In this document: piece by piece, positions 10,355 through 22,537 of the stretch
Numbering within the stretch: the first letter of the stretch is position 1
Layout: each line of letters opens with the position of its first letter
From: Echinostoma caproni
Lineage: Eukaryota > Platyhelminthes > Trematoda > Plagiorchiida > Echinostomatidae
DNA length: 25,827 nt
Direction of reading: 5' to 3'
Assembly (NCBI GenBank): GCA_900618425.1
Contig: UZAN01039480.1
Span: 6,252-32,078, forward strand
The notes under the pieces: generated by a model
What the model was told of the DNA's origin: nothing
Database searches by the model: none
The model's input: the letters and a program-made list of their open reading frames with translations, nothing else
Position numbers and translations under genes: made by a program

Positions 10355-12121
10355 ATGCCTTCAGTTCGTTCCCAGTTAGTCCGTCTGGTTAATCATGGGC
10401 TCCAAATGGTTCTCTTTGGCGCAGTTCTGGTGGGCATCTTTATTCCCACAATCCCCAGTTGGTTGCCCTGTTTCCTTGGAGATACCGGAGTTGCTGCTTT
10501 GCAATTCTCCGACTCACTTCGTCCCACACCGGCCCTGCTTGCCAAATCCATGCCAATCACTTACACCGTGGACGAGAACACACCAAATTTGACCATTCTC
10601 GGTCGACTTGTGGATTCCATACGACCCCGACCGAGCCCAGATTGGCGATACACGATCCCACAGAATCCGTATTTCGATCTGTTATCAGACAGCTCATTAA
10701 GGGTGATCGGTGCACTAGATCGCGATGAGAACCGACAATTGTGCACCGAGCCTGGTTATCCACAGCAGTGTGTATGGACTAGTTTTGCTGTGACCGGAAG
10801 TGGACAGTATATTGGATTACGCGTTGTTATCAACGATTTGAATGACAACGTACCATCATGGGCTGAACAAACAATCACCATTCATGTGACCGAGGAATTG
10901 CATGACACATTCACAGCCGAACTACCAGTGGCCAAAGATCCCGATTTAGATAAAAATGGAATACAGGGATACAAACTACAAACCGAATTAGATGACGCGG
11001 AACGATTCGAACTGATTGTCAAATCCAGCACAATCAAGTCTGGAGCGAAATTGCCCAGTGGTGAGACTGGTGAGACCGCAATGTCTTCCAGGTTTAAGTT
11101 ATTTTTACAAGTGCTCAAACCGTTGGATCGTGAGACTCAGCCGCGGCATAATTTAACCTTGCTTGCATTTGATGGCAGTGAACCGTATCATACCGGACGA
11201 TTGAATATTATTGTGGAAGTAAGTGACGAGAACGATCATAGCCCGCAATTTACCAGTCTGGCTTATACAGCGATAGTGTCTGAGGACGCTGGTGTGGGTA
11301 GTGTGATTGCTTTGCAGGAATCTACGTATGACACGATTCGACAATCCGATGCTTCTGGTTTGACCCCATCTGGCTATTTGGAAGCAGGTAGTCAGTTGAT
11401 GGCCACCGATCGAGATGTTGGCCCGAACGGACAAATTCACTACGAATTTGCTGCATCCACAGATCCACAAGTTTTGGAATTGTTCACTTTGGATTCCAAC
11501 AGTGGCCTAATTCGAGTAGCAAAACCCCTGAGTTATGATATTCGCCCGACTGGATGGAAATTCCAAGTACTGGCCAAAGACGGGGGACGTCCAGCAAGAT
11601 CTAGTTCCGCCACAATACTCATCCAGTTAAAAGATGCTAACACCCACGGTCCCGATATTAAGACACGATTACATCAACCTAAACTGTATAATCAGTTGAT
11701 CGAACAACGTGGTCTGCCACGAACACCGATCGACCAACTGGGTAATGTGATCTACATTCCGGAAAACACTGCACCTGTTCAGGAACCTCTGGCTGTGTTC
11801 ACTGTGGGTGACAAGGATACGGGAGCCGGGGGTGAATTTGATTGTTCCCTGACCGATTCCGAACATCAGGCCAGTTCGACTGGCGCCGATCGGTCAGTTG
11901 ACTTTCGATTGAATTTCACCGCCAATCTACCCAATTGGAATGTGTACAGCCTGTATGTGGTCCGGTCCATTGATCGTGAAGTGGCTCCCGTACGGGAATT
12001 GGTTGTGACTTGTACAGACCACGGTCAACCGCCCCGGAGCAGTTACGAGAAACTTAATGTGATCCTTGTCGACGAGAATGACAACTCACCCAAATTCAGC
12101 CAGAGTAAATATCAGCTGCAT
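10355..12121 (+). CDS. Protocadherin-like cadherin, first coding exon (partial gene: signal peptide, EC1-EC4, start of EC5)
   Basis: This exon encodes 589 residues of a calcium-dependent adhesion protein ectodomain, expected at the cell surface. The chosen ATG gives a basic N-terminus, then a hydrophobic run at about residues 18-41, which reads as a signal peptide. Four cadherin repeats follow: EC1 about 68-168 (DENTP, LDRDE, DLNDNVP), EC2 about 169-298 (KDPDLDKNG, LDRE, AFDG, DENDHSP), EC3 about 299-435 (ATDRDVGPNG, AKDGGRP, DANTHGP) and EC4 about 464-581 (IPENTAP, SIDRE, CTDHGQPP, DENDNSP). EC5 is just entered. EC1 carries C130 and C139 directly after its DRE-type motif, where protocadherins have a disulfide loop, so a protocadherin is favoured over classical, Fat or Dachsous cadherins. 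Possible N-glycosylation sites are N78, N266 and N520. The frame opens at 10217, so 5' extension is possible; Met18 (10406) is an alternative start. The remaining ectodomain, membrane segment and cytoplasmic tail are missing from the window. Family assignment is firm; the exact orthologue is not known. Confidence 0.93.
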
Positions 12122-12127
12122 GTAAGT
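12122..12127 (+). other. 5' splice donor ending the cadherin exon
   Basis: GTAAGT follows the codon for His589 exactly, so the intron is phase 0. Reading through adds only nine codons before a TGA at 12149-12151, and the cadherin homology stops at this point in the middle of an EC repeat. That makes splicing here much more likely than a true C-terminus. Confidence 0.85.
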
Positions 12128-14046
12128 CAGTCCACATGTTCTCTTCAGTGAAAATGAACAAAGGGTTGTCGTTTGGTATCCTTTGTTAACTTCTGTCAAA
12201 ACAAGGTGTTTGTTCACTCAGACCTAGGCTGATTTGTTGTAACGTGAACAGGATGCAGATGAATGTAACAAGATCATATCCACGTTAACCCAAATTGTGG
12301 AATGTTTACCGTTACGGGTCTTACTTTAGTACCTTTTTTTAAACCGTCATACGTGATGTTTTAGAGCAATCTGGTTCAGAAGAATGAAACTGGTGATCTA
12401 ACGATGCAGCGTGTTTATTATAAAACTATTTTGACGAATAATACGTTTTGCAAGAATGCCATTGGCAATAGCAATAGAAAGAGTAATCCTCGGGAAGAGG
12501 TTTCGAACGATTACAAACACTGAAACCGGTGCACGCAGCCCTTATGATTAACTGGTGCCTCAAAGTGTCCTGCTAACAAACCTGTATCTTGTCACAGTTC
12601 TTTTTTTCATAATAAACTTGGTCTAAATGTAAGATGAGTGATTTGGCGATATAGATCACCTTCTTTTTGCGGCCTAATTTCACTTGGATTGTACCAAACA
12701 CGAGAAGTGTTACTTCTGCTATGCTTTTTTGCCGAGACACTCTACCGGCATAGGACCTGCCAAGAAGTTCAATTTCTATTGATAAAACTTAGTTGTTTTT
12801 TTTAAGTATGTCATGTGATAGTTTCTAGGAATATGAGGAACAAACAGAGGATTATTCGTCTATTTCAGTAAAACTCTTCTCTCTCGATAGAGGGAATTGA
12901 TTTAGGAAAAAAATAATCACTTTACGACTGTGAGCATTGAAATTTTATTCATGCAAGTAAGGCACACTAGTAGTCAAATAAACTGCAAGGAAAAATCCTG
13001 CCATCCTGAGTGAAGCAGGAGCGAAACTTCAATGAACTTGTACTTACATATTGCACGAACTTTGTGATCAAACTTAGGCCTGCGTTCTACATCTCATAAA
13101 ATTATCATTAAACACAACACCGAGGATGGAACCCTCAATAACCCAGTCAGGGTGGATGACAAGAATGCTTCACTTTGCCGGTAGTCTGTGTAGCATAAAA
13201 CATTTTCATGCATCACATGTGAAGAATAAATACCTAATAAATTGCCATTTATTTTAGTGAAATCACAGAACTTAGTTATTCAGTTTTTTTAATGAGTGGA
13301 GGTCAAAATTGTGGTGAGCGTGCTTGTTAGTCAAAATCGGCTATGTTCAAAGCTATCGGTTTGGTAAAGCGGTCCGGATACCCAAATTTGAGCTTCTCTA
13401 TTCAGCAAACAATGTAGAAGAATAACAGCAACAACAACAGCCTTGGTAAAACACAAGTATACAGTATTATGAAATCCATAACGCTCAACAGACTCTCTGT
13501 TTACCCTATCAATACATCAACTTTATTACTATTGTCATAACGCGCTTGAAATCATTGATCGAGTAAACAGTCTTCAGTATGGTTTTCTCTAACAGTCGTG
13601 CAAGCCTAGAATGCGTAATTTTCCAGCATCTGTTCTTCTCGTGATTGCTTCGAAATGTAAAAAATGATTTTAAATCTATTCAGCAACCAATCCCATGGAA
13701 TATCTCATGAGCGGCTACGAAATTCCCGAGGAATACATTTCAAGATAATCCCAGTTAAATTATGACAAAGTAAGCGTACAGCCGGATTCTCTGCTCGACG
13801 CACTGTCAATGTTGGTCGATGCAAAAATCGAACACTATCGAAAAGTTCACATGATTTTACAGACGTTTACAGACGACCTGTTCGCTCTCCCGAATCGTCT
13901 TCTTTTTCTTCATTGTTCGGGACATTTGTGTTTTCAGATGTGTAAGCATGCAGCTAAAATGTAGTTTGCTCGAGCTGTAGATTCGATTTTATGTGGCTGA
14001 GTACAAACTGAGGCAATACACGGGTAAATCAACTTCCTCTTCCCCG

Positions 14047-14053
14047 TATAAAA
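14047..14053 (+). promoter_or_regulatory. TATA-box-like sequence
   Basis: TATAAAA lies in a locally less AT-rich block (about 13900-14290), framed by a 5-bp inverted repeat CCCGT/ACGGG (14043-14047 and 14056-14060). A short frame with ATG at 14069 follows, but it shows no recognisable product. It could be an internal promoter or chance. Confidence 0.2.
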
Positions 14054-14701
14054 AAACGGGCAAAGGAATGTCGTATCCGTTCTGCGGAGGAGAATTTTAC
14101 GATCGTGCACAAGAGGGTGAACTGGACAACATAATCACCGCCTATGAGCTTTTTCTCACCCCCTGTCTCTCTTCTCTCACTCTCACCCAAGTGTGTTAGT
14201 ATGTACACGTTTTGGATGCCGTTCGAAACCTTTGCCTCTTCTCGAGTGGCAAGCTCGAATGACACGTTTTGTCATGCCTGGTGTGAAGAATGAAACCTAA
14301 AACGAGCGTACTAATGCGGTGGCGAACGCAATCGGAAAATTACGAAATCACTAGAATAAACTTGTAGACACTAAGGAAGAAATCTGTTTTCTTGATCATA
14401 AGAACAATTTTGTAATGAGCCATTAGTGGATTGGCCCTTAAAAGTCTTACCGGATGTTTGCGCTTGGATGCATAGTTCTGAAGTCTCAGACAGAAGTTCG
14501 AACATCATTTGATGCTCAGAATTGCTTGCTTTAATGGCTTATTTTTCACGGCACAAAATTTGTTTGGGATTATTCAGCAAGTGACATTCAAATAGCTCGA
14601 ATCGTAAGGTTCTATGGAACAACTGGCAGGTCATCTAGAGGAATTGGCTGACCTGATTCCAAACAAACCAATAAGAGGCGCGCGAACCACACACCTTCCT
14701 G

Positions 14702-14738
14702 GCCATGACTATGGTCATAGGCTCGATGAAGCATCGAG
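14702..14738. repeat. Two adjacent short hairpins
   Basis: GCCATGAC (14702-14709) pairs with GTCAT plus GGC (14714-14722, one bulged A) around a 4-nt loop. The next perfect hairpin, CTCGATG-AAG-CATCGAG (14722-14738), follows with a one-base overlap. They mark the left edge of dispersed repeat copy B. Confidence 0.5.
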
Positions 14739-14944
14739 GTGTAATGGGTACCTCCGACATTTGACCCCGTCCAAGAGGTGTATGAACCAATGAACTGAGC
14801 ACCGGCCACCAATGGATTGGGATTTTCACACACCGCCCCCTTACCTTACGGANTAGCCGGATGCATCGGTTGGGAATTCCTTAAGAAAATTCACCTGCCT
14901 TGGCCTGGGCAATCTATCAGTATCACACCATCAAGCAAACCATG
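14731..14944. repeat. Dispersed repeat, copy B
   Basis: This is the colinear partner of 5356-5568, in the same orientation and within a base of the same length. It sits in the presumed large intron of the cadherin gene. It contains one ambiguous base (N at 14853). The immediately upstream hairpins (14702-14738) overlap its left edge; copy A keeps only the last half of the second hairpin (GCATCGAG). This suggests that the left boundary of one copy is truncated or rearranged. Confidence 0.65.
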
Positions 14945-15010
14945 GACTTTTTATCTTTCTCTAAAGATTTGATTTGTTTGGCAAACAGTGTAAACTCAGA
15001 CGTAAAGGAA

Positions 15011-15026
15011 TATATATATATATATT
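15011..15026. repeat. (TA)n microsatellite
   Basis: Perfect TA run of about 15 bp, roughly 70 bp downstream of dispersed repeat copy B. Confidence 0.85.
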
Positions 15027-17477
15027 GTTTCCATGCCTGGTGGGAACATTGATCTCAGTAATGAACGGATCCTAGATTCGTGTCTCTTTTTAACCTGGAA
15101 AATTCAACTGGAGATTACAGTTTCAGATGATCAAAGCATTGAAAAAAGTATAGAACTTATTTAGGTGTCCCGTTTATGTTGGCCATCAGTTTTGAAATAG
15201 TGTAGTACGAATAACTTTGCGTTGCAAAACAATTGACTATCGGATCCACCACAGAGCTATTTGTTATCCTTTCTTGAATTCATTCACCTTGCATTGGAAG
15301 CGTTTGCAAAAATGATCACGTGAACATTTCCAGGGTTTCAGAAACCGTATTGCGAGCACCGGACAGTGGTCGTCAGTGACCAGAATGCGGCATGTGTTAC
15401 AGAAAACTGATAAATGCTGTTTGATAGAGAACTTGGGTGACTGCACGGAAGAGCAACAGGTCCGCGTGGCTCAAAAGTAAAGAAAGGCAAATAGGGCATC
15501 GACAATATGAAACTAAGATGCCTGCATTGTGTTTGTAAGCCATGTTTGTATTGAAATGTCAGAGATATTTTTGGCCGAGGATTTGTTGCCTTACAACCGA
15601 TGCACCAGCAACCGTTGTCTAAATACAGAAGTCGTAATTGTTCTGCCAATAGAAGCAACAATTAAAGTGGATACTATCACAGATGTGCCACTTCTGATTA
15701 GGGTAAAATCGTATACGTACCTCTTGAATGAGGCTCAAAACACCAAACATTGCGGGGAGATCAAATATGACAAGATCCAGTGAGTCACACGAGTTCGATC
15801 AATACATGTTTTTGACCCTGAAATGAATGTCTTCAAATACCTACTGGCCATATGGGAATAACGGTAGCAGCTGTAGAATCGAATCAGTTTTATGCCAATG
15901 CTCACCAAGGCATATGAAAAGTTTTACACAATTACTCACATTTGATCAACAAAATGAAAGGGATTGTACGGCAACCATTCCCCAAGGAATCCTCATCAAA
16001 ATACACAACACGACCAAAAATATATCAGTGAGAATCCGATAAATGAATATTTTAGGGTGAAAAATTCGCAGTGGATCTCGGTTTGACTGCTGAAATCCAA
16101 GTCTCATTAATTTTGCTCGGAAAAATAGGAAAATTCGACTCAGTTTCCTCCAGAAAATAAATATTTCAAGTTCCAGTTGGAGTCATCCAGAGACACGTGT
16201 AGCCAAAGTCTGATTGCATAAATTTATTGTCTCACATGGAATTGAATTCCCATCCAGATGAAACCAAAGAGAGCGGTTGCATCGGTGGACAAGAGTTACA
16301 CCTAGTGACCCAACCCCCTCCTTTAAGTGGAATTTATAAGAGTATTCATTTACCGAATCACCTAAACCGATATCCGACAAAAATTGCTTTCATCCGGTCC
16401 TTTGAATGCGCAGTTCACTATGGAAGAAACGTAGGTAAACGATAAGCATCACTTTTCCGTATTCACAGAGTACTCTTCATTTATTCTCCCTATCAAGCCA
16501 ATTACGCGTCCCTGAAGGTTTGGCATTTAAAATTTGCAACCCGCTTTTTGTTGACCTGCAACTAAACAAGGAACAATCACTGATACCCCCCTTAGCTAAT
16601 AACTTCTTCAGCATTTTCCGGATGTTTGAACTCCTGCATTCCTAATTCACTTCATCGGTTGTATTGTTTAATTCAAATTTTCCAGAAGTATTCGTGTGAA
16701 CACATCCGTTCGCCTCGCATACTCGATCGTCGTATCCCGTGCACTCTTTGTCGAACTAATGTGTGTATTAAGTCTAAAATGAAAAGCATCCCAGAATCAC
16801 AAGATGTACAGAATGCACTAGTTGTTTACGTTTTTATTTTGTATGTTCTAAAATTGTTACGGTCGGATAGTTTATGGGTTATTTTACTTTGAATGCATGC
16901 AGTGAAAGATGAATTCAGCCCATTGTCACACATTAAAACGATTCACTCAATACATGAGCTGTCACTTTCGTCATAATGCAAATCTTTCTCCTGAGCAGCC
17001 CATGTATCAACCTGCTTTGAAACAGAGGACCTCAAAATATCCGACGAGTCCATAAAACACGTAATAATATTATCAAATGTTTTATAGATATGATAGTATA
17101 TTTATTATTTTATTGACGTGGTTATAAAGCATTGGAATAATCTTATTTGGCACTACGTCTTTCTCCGAATGAATAACTAACCTTATCATCCGCTGACTCA
17201 GGAAGAGTGGCGTTTAGGTAGTTAGAACAAATATGCTGTACCAATCTAAGAGCTTGAGGACAGAAAATGAGACCCGAATGCCAAACCATGACATTGGTAG
17301 CGGCAATCGCATTCAAACAACTCTAGACAATTGCACAAGCACAAGCACAATACGCACCTTATACCATTCTTTCTTCAAACCTTTTAACGTGAGGAGGAAA
17401 GGTACATTTTGGGAAGACAATATGAACTGGGATAATATCGGTGCTCACAATCATCTCCGCTGCTAGCCAGTATCGGT

Positions 17478-17522
17478 CAGCAGCAGCACCACCACCAGCA
17501 GCAGCAGCAACAACAACAAAAA
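17478..17522. repeat. Microsatellite (CAG)n(CAC)n(CAG)n(CAA)n
   Basis: About 45 bp of uninterrupted CAN trinucleotides occur as CAG, CAC, CAG and CAA blocks in turn. On the minus strand they read as a cysteine/tryptophan-rich run in a 60-codon frame that is clearly an artefact. It is an intronic simple repeat. Confidence 0.9.
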
Positions 17523-17863
17523 CACTGGACAGCATTGGGGCAGTTGACGTTAAACATACCTGGATTAATCACTAAACTACGTGAAATAAAACGGCTTTTA
17601 GCCTCACATAAACAGACCGGACGATTAAAAGCCCGGTAGAGAGTGTCATCTTGAGACAATAGCTTAGAAAAAACTAAAGTAGGCCCTTGTTGTGTGACTT
17701 GCTGATTATTTCACAGGGTACATAATGTAACGATGTGTTATAGTGGGGTAGTCAGTGCACATAGGTGATGCCTTTTAGCAATGTTTCAGACCACTGTGAT
17801 CGAGAAGCGCTACACCGCAGTTGTTCACGTGACCTTTGACTCACATCTACTCTTTACTATTTA

Positions 17864-17906
17864 CTGGTTGGTGGTACACTGGATGTGGAAGTCAGTTCGA
17901 TACCCG
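17864..17906 (+). repeat. Weak tRNA-like segment
   Basis: A D-arm-like TGGTTGGTGGTA (about 17867-17878) is followed by AGTTCGATACCC (about 17894-17905), which resembles a pol III B box with two mismatches. The spacing resembles a tRNA, but no acceptor stem is evident. It is probably a decayed tRNA-derived repeat or chance. Confidence 0.15.
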
Positions 17907-18754
17907 ATCAGTTGTTTTCAGTTAGAATGAGCGTACAGCCGCCAATCGATAATGAAACTACGGGTACCGTTATCGTGGTATCAATAACTCGGGATTAATT
18001 GGCACCTGTGGATCAAATCCCATACTCTTGGAGGTATTTCTATCTACTACTGCTTCATAAATTGTTTCATGTATGCACATAACTGTTTAACCAGGACTTC
18101 CCTAAAATCACTGTTTTTAAATAATTAATTTTCTGGTTGTTTATATATTACATGGGAAAAATTAGTTACTGTTGACAACAATTAGAAAGCAGACTTTTAT
18201 GTGAATAAATCGATCATGGAATGTGATTGGTTTACCTAGATTGCGGTCTCTGGGGCATCAGAGGGGGGATTCATTTGGTCCTTAATCGACTGAACCCAAT
18301 GCTCTTCTGTACAGATATCATGGATTATGGACTGCAGATAGAACGCAACGGAACATCGTTATGTTTGTTAAGTGGGATGGGATAAACAACTTTGACGGTG
18401 ATGTTCGGATTCTCTTGTCGTCTGATGTTCATTGCATTCACTATGAAGCCTTGAACCTGCAACCCCGAAGATCGCAGGGACTGTCCAGATCTAGAAAACG
18501 AACTCACAGAGACTGGTCCAATAGTATGATTGACAATTTTCTCCAGTCCGAGTTTTCTCTGAGCAACTCAACCTGACAAAACAACACATGGTGATAACTT
18601 TGCAAAAAAATCATACCTCAGAAGTTTGAATATTGAATTTCGTACACCGATTAATAGATATCGATAAAAATGTTCGATTCAGCTGTTGAGTTTATGACCA
18701 TGGACACGTCACGAGTGTAGAAAGCATAGTAAGTTTTCATTGCTCCGTGGCACG

Positions 18755-18910
18755 ATGACCAAACACGACGAAGCGACTTTCACCAAATTTGCCTATTTGG
18801 TCTTGGTCACAGGATTATCAACCGCCGTCGTCATTCTTTTAAGTTGTAGATACCCGTTAATTATCAATGGTAGTTATTGTCCGTCAGACGATGATAATTC
18901 AGGACAGTGA
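18755..18910 (+). CDS. Candidate 51-residue single-pass membrane peptide (small ORF)
   Basis: An ATG with A at -3 opens a 51-codon frame ending in TGA at 18908-18910; upstream the frame is open back to a TGA at 18695-18697. The product has a short polar N-terminus, an uninterrupted hydrophobic segment at about residues 12-31 (FAYLVLVTGLSTAVVILLSC), a possible N-glycosylation site at N39 (NGS) and an acidic C-terminus. That is a plausible type-III or tail-type membrane micropeptide. I recognise no family. It lies inside the presumed cadherin intron on the same strand, and could be an intronic gene, an isolated exon or a chance ORF. Confidence 0.25.
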   Translation: MTKHDEATFTKFAYLVLVTGLSTAVVILLSCRYPLIINGSYCPSDDDNSGQ

Positions 18911-20377
18911 AGGTGGCGATTTCAATCAGGCGTGAACCGTGATTAATTTCAAACTGTTCAAGTTATACATTCAACTGTTATATCCTGTAACGAATGGCAG
19001 CCCATTACCACGATAATTAATAAGCTTCATATTCGCGGCCATTCTTGTTAACGTCTGGACAGATTGTTGTTTTTTGAAGAGTTGGTCGTTAACTAGACGA
19101 ACAGTCAACATACCAATCCTCCTTTCGAGTGAACCACACTAATTGTTTACAGATTGTCTCTCGGATAAGAGCCATGGAAATGTTCAATGCATTCGGTCCG
19201 AGGGAAGGCATCGGATGGTTATTGTAAAACCACCTTAATAGTAATTTTGATTTAACTGGTGTTTGCAACACATGTGCTCGGGTGAGATCAACTACACATC
19301 CCAGATTATTACCATATAAATAAAGCCACGTGTTTGTGCAGTCATAGAAACATTATTGGTTTAGTGGGATTTCGGATCAATGCTTCCGTAATACTTAATT
19401 TATCCTACATATTAGATTCTCAAAAGGTCAAATATTTTTTATCCCAAATGAGGAATTGCAATTTTCGACAAACGATTTGATTGTTGTTGCACAGCTGTAT
19501 ATCTTTTCTGTGCTCCCAGTACCTAGCACTATAACCGCAAAAGCTTTGAATATCCGATTACATCGCCGAATAAAAGGTCTCGGTCATTAGACTTTTTGAA
19601 CGTTCTTTTTCTATTTGCACCGTGTTATTTGATGAGGATGACAAGTTTAGTGATATTTACTTTAATATTCATTTGATATACATGAAATAGGTCGAAAAAT
19701 ATTCCGAACGGGATCCCCGCTAAACTGACTGCTACCGAAAAAAATTATGAATGTCATATGGTGAGTGTACGTTTCCAACTCATAAATATAAGACAGTGTA
19801 GAAAACGGGATTTAATATACAAAATATTTCGTGGCGCAATGATTCTTCCTGTTCAGTATATTATCCTCCCAACCATTTCAAATGGTTATCACGCTATCGT
19901 CATTCGGATGGTGACCATCAGTCTGACAGTGTTTAAACTATGCCAGCAGTAACAGCATAATCGATGAGGAAAATACAAACCGAATCAGCACACTTACATC
20001 TGAATTCCTAACTAGTTCATGGTGATTGTTTCCACTCCATCTAGATCATCGTTTTCTTCAATGCAACCGTACTCTATTGAAATAACAGGATAGAAAATAC
20101 AATATAAAGTTGCACTGTATGAACAATATGTACAGGAATTCAATGCCATTAATTCAACATCACTAAATTAACGTCCCGAGTGACGTGTATTTGCATCCCA
20201 CAACCGCCACCCTCATACTCCCCATTCCGTACGCCATATGGTAGTCCTTTGATTGGCCGCTTCCCTTGGTGAAAATTGTATCATTATACAGTCAATAAAA
20301 GTAAGTAAAATGAAAGTAATCGTCGTTTGTTCGGATAGTTTAAAATTTGCATAACTACTCTCGTTCTCTGTTTGTGG

Positions 20378-20397
20378 CAACATACCACAACATACCA
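20378..20397. repeat. Perfect 10-bp tandem duplication
   Basis: CAACATACCA occurs twice head to tail in non-coding sequence; this is a small slippage-type duplication. Confidence 0.8.
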
Positions 20398-20759
20398 CAG
20401 GAATGCATTTCTAACTAGCTCATCGTTCAAGACAACTTGAGGGAAAATATTTCGAATTTATAATTCATCTTGATGGGACTTGACTTGATCAGGCGAAAAA
20501 CTATAGTATATTTCTAGTTCGATTGCTCTTATCTAAAGAGAAAGATGTTTGGTTTTCCGATACTACTGGAAAGATTTTACTTGAATTAAATAAAGCTTTT
20601 GCACATTCGACATGAACAATATTTATGGTCTGATGCCTGACAACGTTCGCCCTGGTCCAGACGATGCTAACATAACGGTGTTGTGCTGATATCAAGCAAC
20701 CGGAATTCGGACGTCATAGAAGAGTAGTTAATTGCGAAGGGGCTACAAAACAAACAGGT

Positions 20760-21345
20760 CACAGTGAGTTGAAAAACGCGGATGTGGGTGGGGCGTTTGG
20801 GCGAAAAGAGAAGGACATATCGGCTAATGAAAGTAATATGTCCATCCGGGTCAGCTATGTCCTCGTGTTCCCATTTGACCCCGGCTGCGCAGGCAGACGT
20901 GTGTGTGTGCGAGTGCACTTGGCACGTGTCGGGAACGAGGGTGGGTGGGAAGGAGCACGTTGCAAAATTTGGCCTAAAACCAAGTTCGATTTAATCCCCT
21001 TGAGAAGGGAATTTTGCATTAAATGTGACCAAAATACACGTGCAGAACCGGGTGTGTCAGTGCACGCATACACACGCACAGACGATCTCGGTGTCGTAGC
21101 TATTCATGCACATAGGAATACACAGTTCAGTCCAGTGCCATTTCATCGTCGGAGCAGCAGCTTCAGTTCGAAATAGAAGAAGGCATAGACATAATCGACG
21201 ATGATTTATTTTGTGTGTTTGCGTTTGTGGGTTCTGTTTTCTCAATCCGAGGGCACAGTGCTGTTCAAACACGTGTGTGTGTGCGTGCGTTTGTGGATCG
21301 GAATGACACCTAAGGTAACAGATAATGGGACCGGGGCACATTAGG
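20760..21345. promoter_or_regulatory. GC-richer zone with CACGTG motifs and GT/CA-rich runs
   Basis: This block stands out from the AT-rich flanks. It has a GGTGGGGCG-type GC box near 20790, CACGTG E-box cores near 20923, 21036 and 21269, and short GTGTGTGTG runs near 20898 and 21271. Open frames exist on both strands (20769-21176 plus; 21057-21341 minus), but they are low complexity and follow from the base composition. An enhancer or alternative promoter is possible; a gene is not supported. Confidence 0.25.
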
Positions 21346-22537
21346 ACTGAGGGATGAATGGAACTGAAGGGTATTTAGGGGTATTTTATATGGTATAGAT
21401 ATCTCGGCGTGAATCAATTGATATCTGTTCCAAGGATCGGTTGTACGGTTTCACTGTTTCTCGGAGTTATTGATTACACACTTGGAAAGTGAGAACAATA
21501 ACTTCTGCTACTCCACTGATTTTTAATTACTTTCATAAACTCCATATAGATCTAAGAACTGTTGAAACAAGCCTTTCCCAAGATTAATTTCAAAAGAAAA
21601 GACCATATGGCAATACTACACGATTTATGTCCAGGACGATTTCGCTGCATCTCAACATGGTGCATACTGCAGAAAATACAATGTTTGAGAAACTATTGAA
21701 GAACAAAAGGGAGAATCAAAATATGTCCGAAATCAGGCTTTGACTAGCAAACTTCTATCCAAAAGTTGTTGATCCAATCAGTTCACTTGCCATGGAGTTG
21801 ACCTATGTTGATAATTCGAATAGCCCCTGTCTAACTGTACACAACCGTTCACCAGGATTTACAAATTCAATGTGCTATAAATGTGCTTGGTTGTTTTACG
21901 TCAGCGATTGAGAGAAGATTAAACGAAATGTTGACGTCTAGCGACATGTCTACTTTCAGTCTTCTAATGATGGATAAAGGAGACCCAATGTTTCAAACTT
22001 CTATCCCTTTAACGGATGAGGACATATCAGGTAACCATTCGAATTGAAAACTGCGCATGGGTACTGGCATTGATATGGTCCCCTTAACCCCCTGCTTTTA
22101 TTAGATACATGTCCGAGAAAAATCGTTTCTTTAGGTAGATTCAAAAGTTTGAAAAAACGTCGTCGATGCTTCCATGTCCGTTACTATTCAGTCTACTGAG
22201 GATATGCGTTCGCACTGTCAGAAGAATACGACCATGCGATTGCTCTCGAAACCTGTTACGTATTTCATGAGTCAGTGAGTTAAACGTAACAAGACGAACA
22301 AAGTCATTCCGCCACTGTTCTCGTCGAAATGAGCGATATCGAAACCTTTTAAAACCTGATTGTGAGTTCTTTGGGGAACGGGATTGGCGCTTTGAGATTG
22401 GATCGCAAAAGGCTGACAGCAGGTTAAATTGCGATTTCTGGCTCTATCTGTTGCATTGTACTCTGCCCGTCACCGGATTAGAAAGAAGATGACCCCCAAA
22501 CTAAGTTTACGCAATGTTGTTGCTGCTTCTGCTGACG

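Noticed and set aside
17477..17659. Minus-strand frame with a cysteine and tryptophan run
   Set aside because: The run is the translated CAG/CAC/CAA microsatellite, not a protein.
17818..17833. Near-match of GCAGTTGTTCAYGTGA at 17818 and about 25363
   Set aside because: Only about 16 bases match, with no colinear flanks; chance is a sufficient explanation in a window of this size.
18247..18270. Possible third copy of the dispersed repeat (CTGGGGCATC block)
   Set aside because: Only the short block matches copy A; the downstream landmarks are absent.
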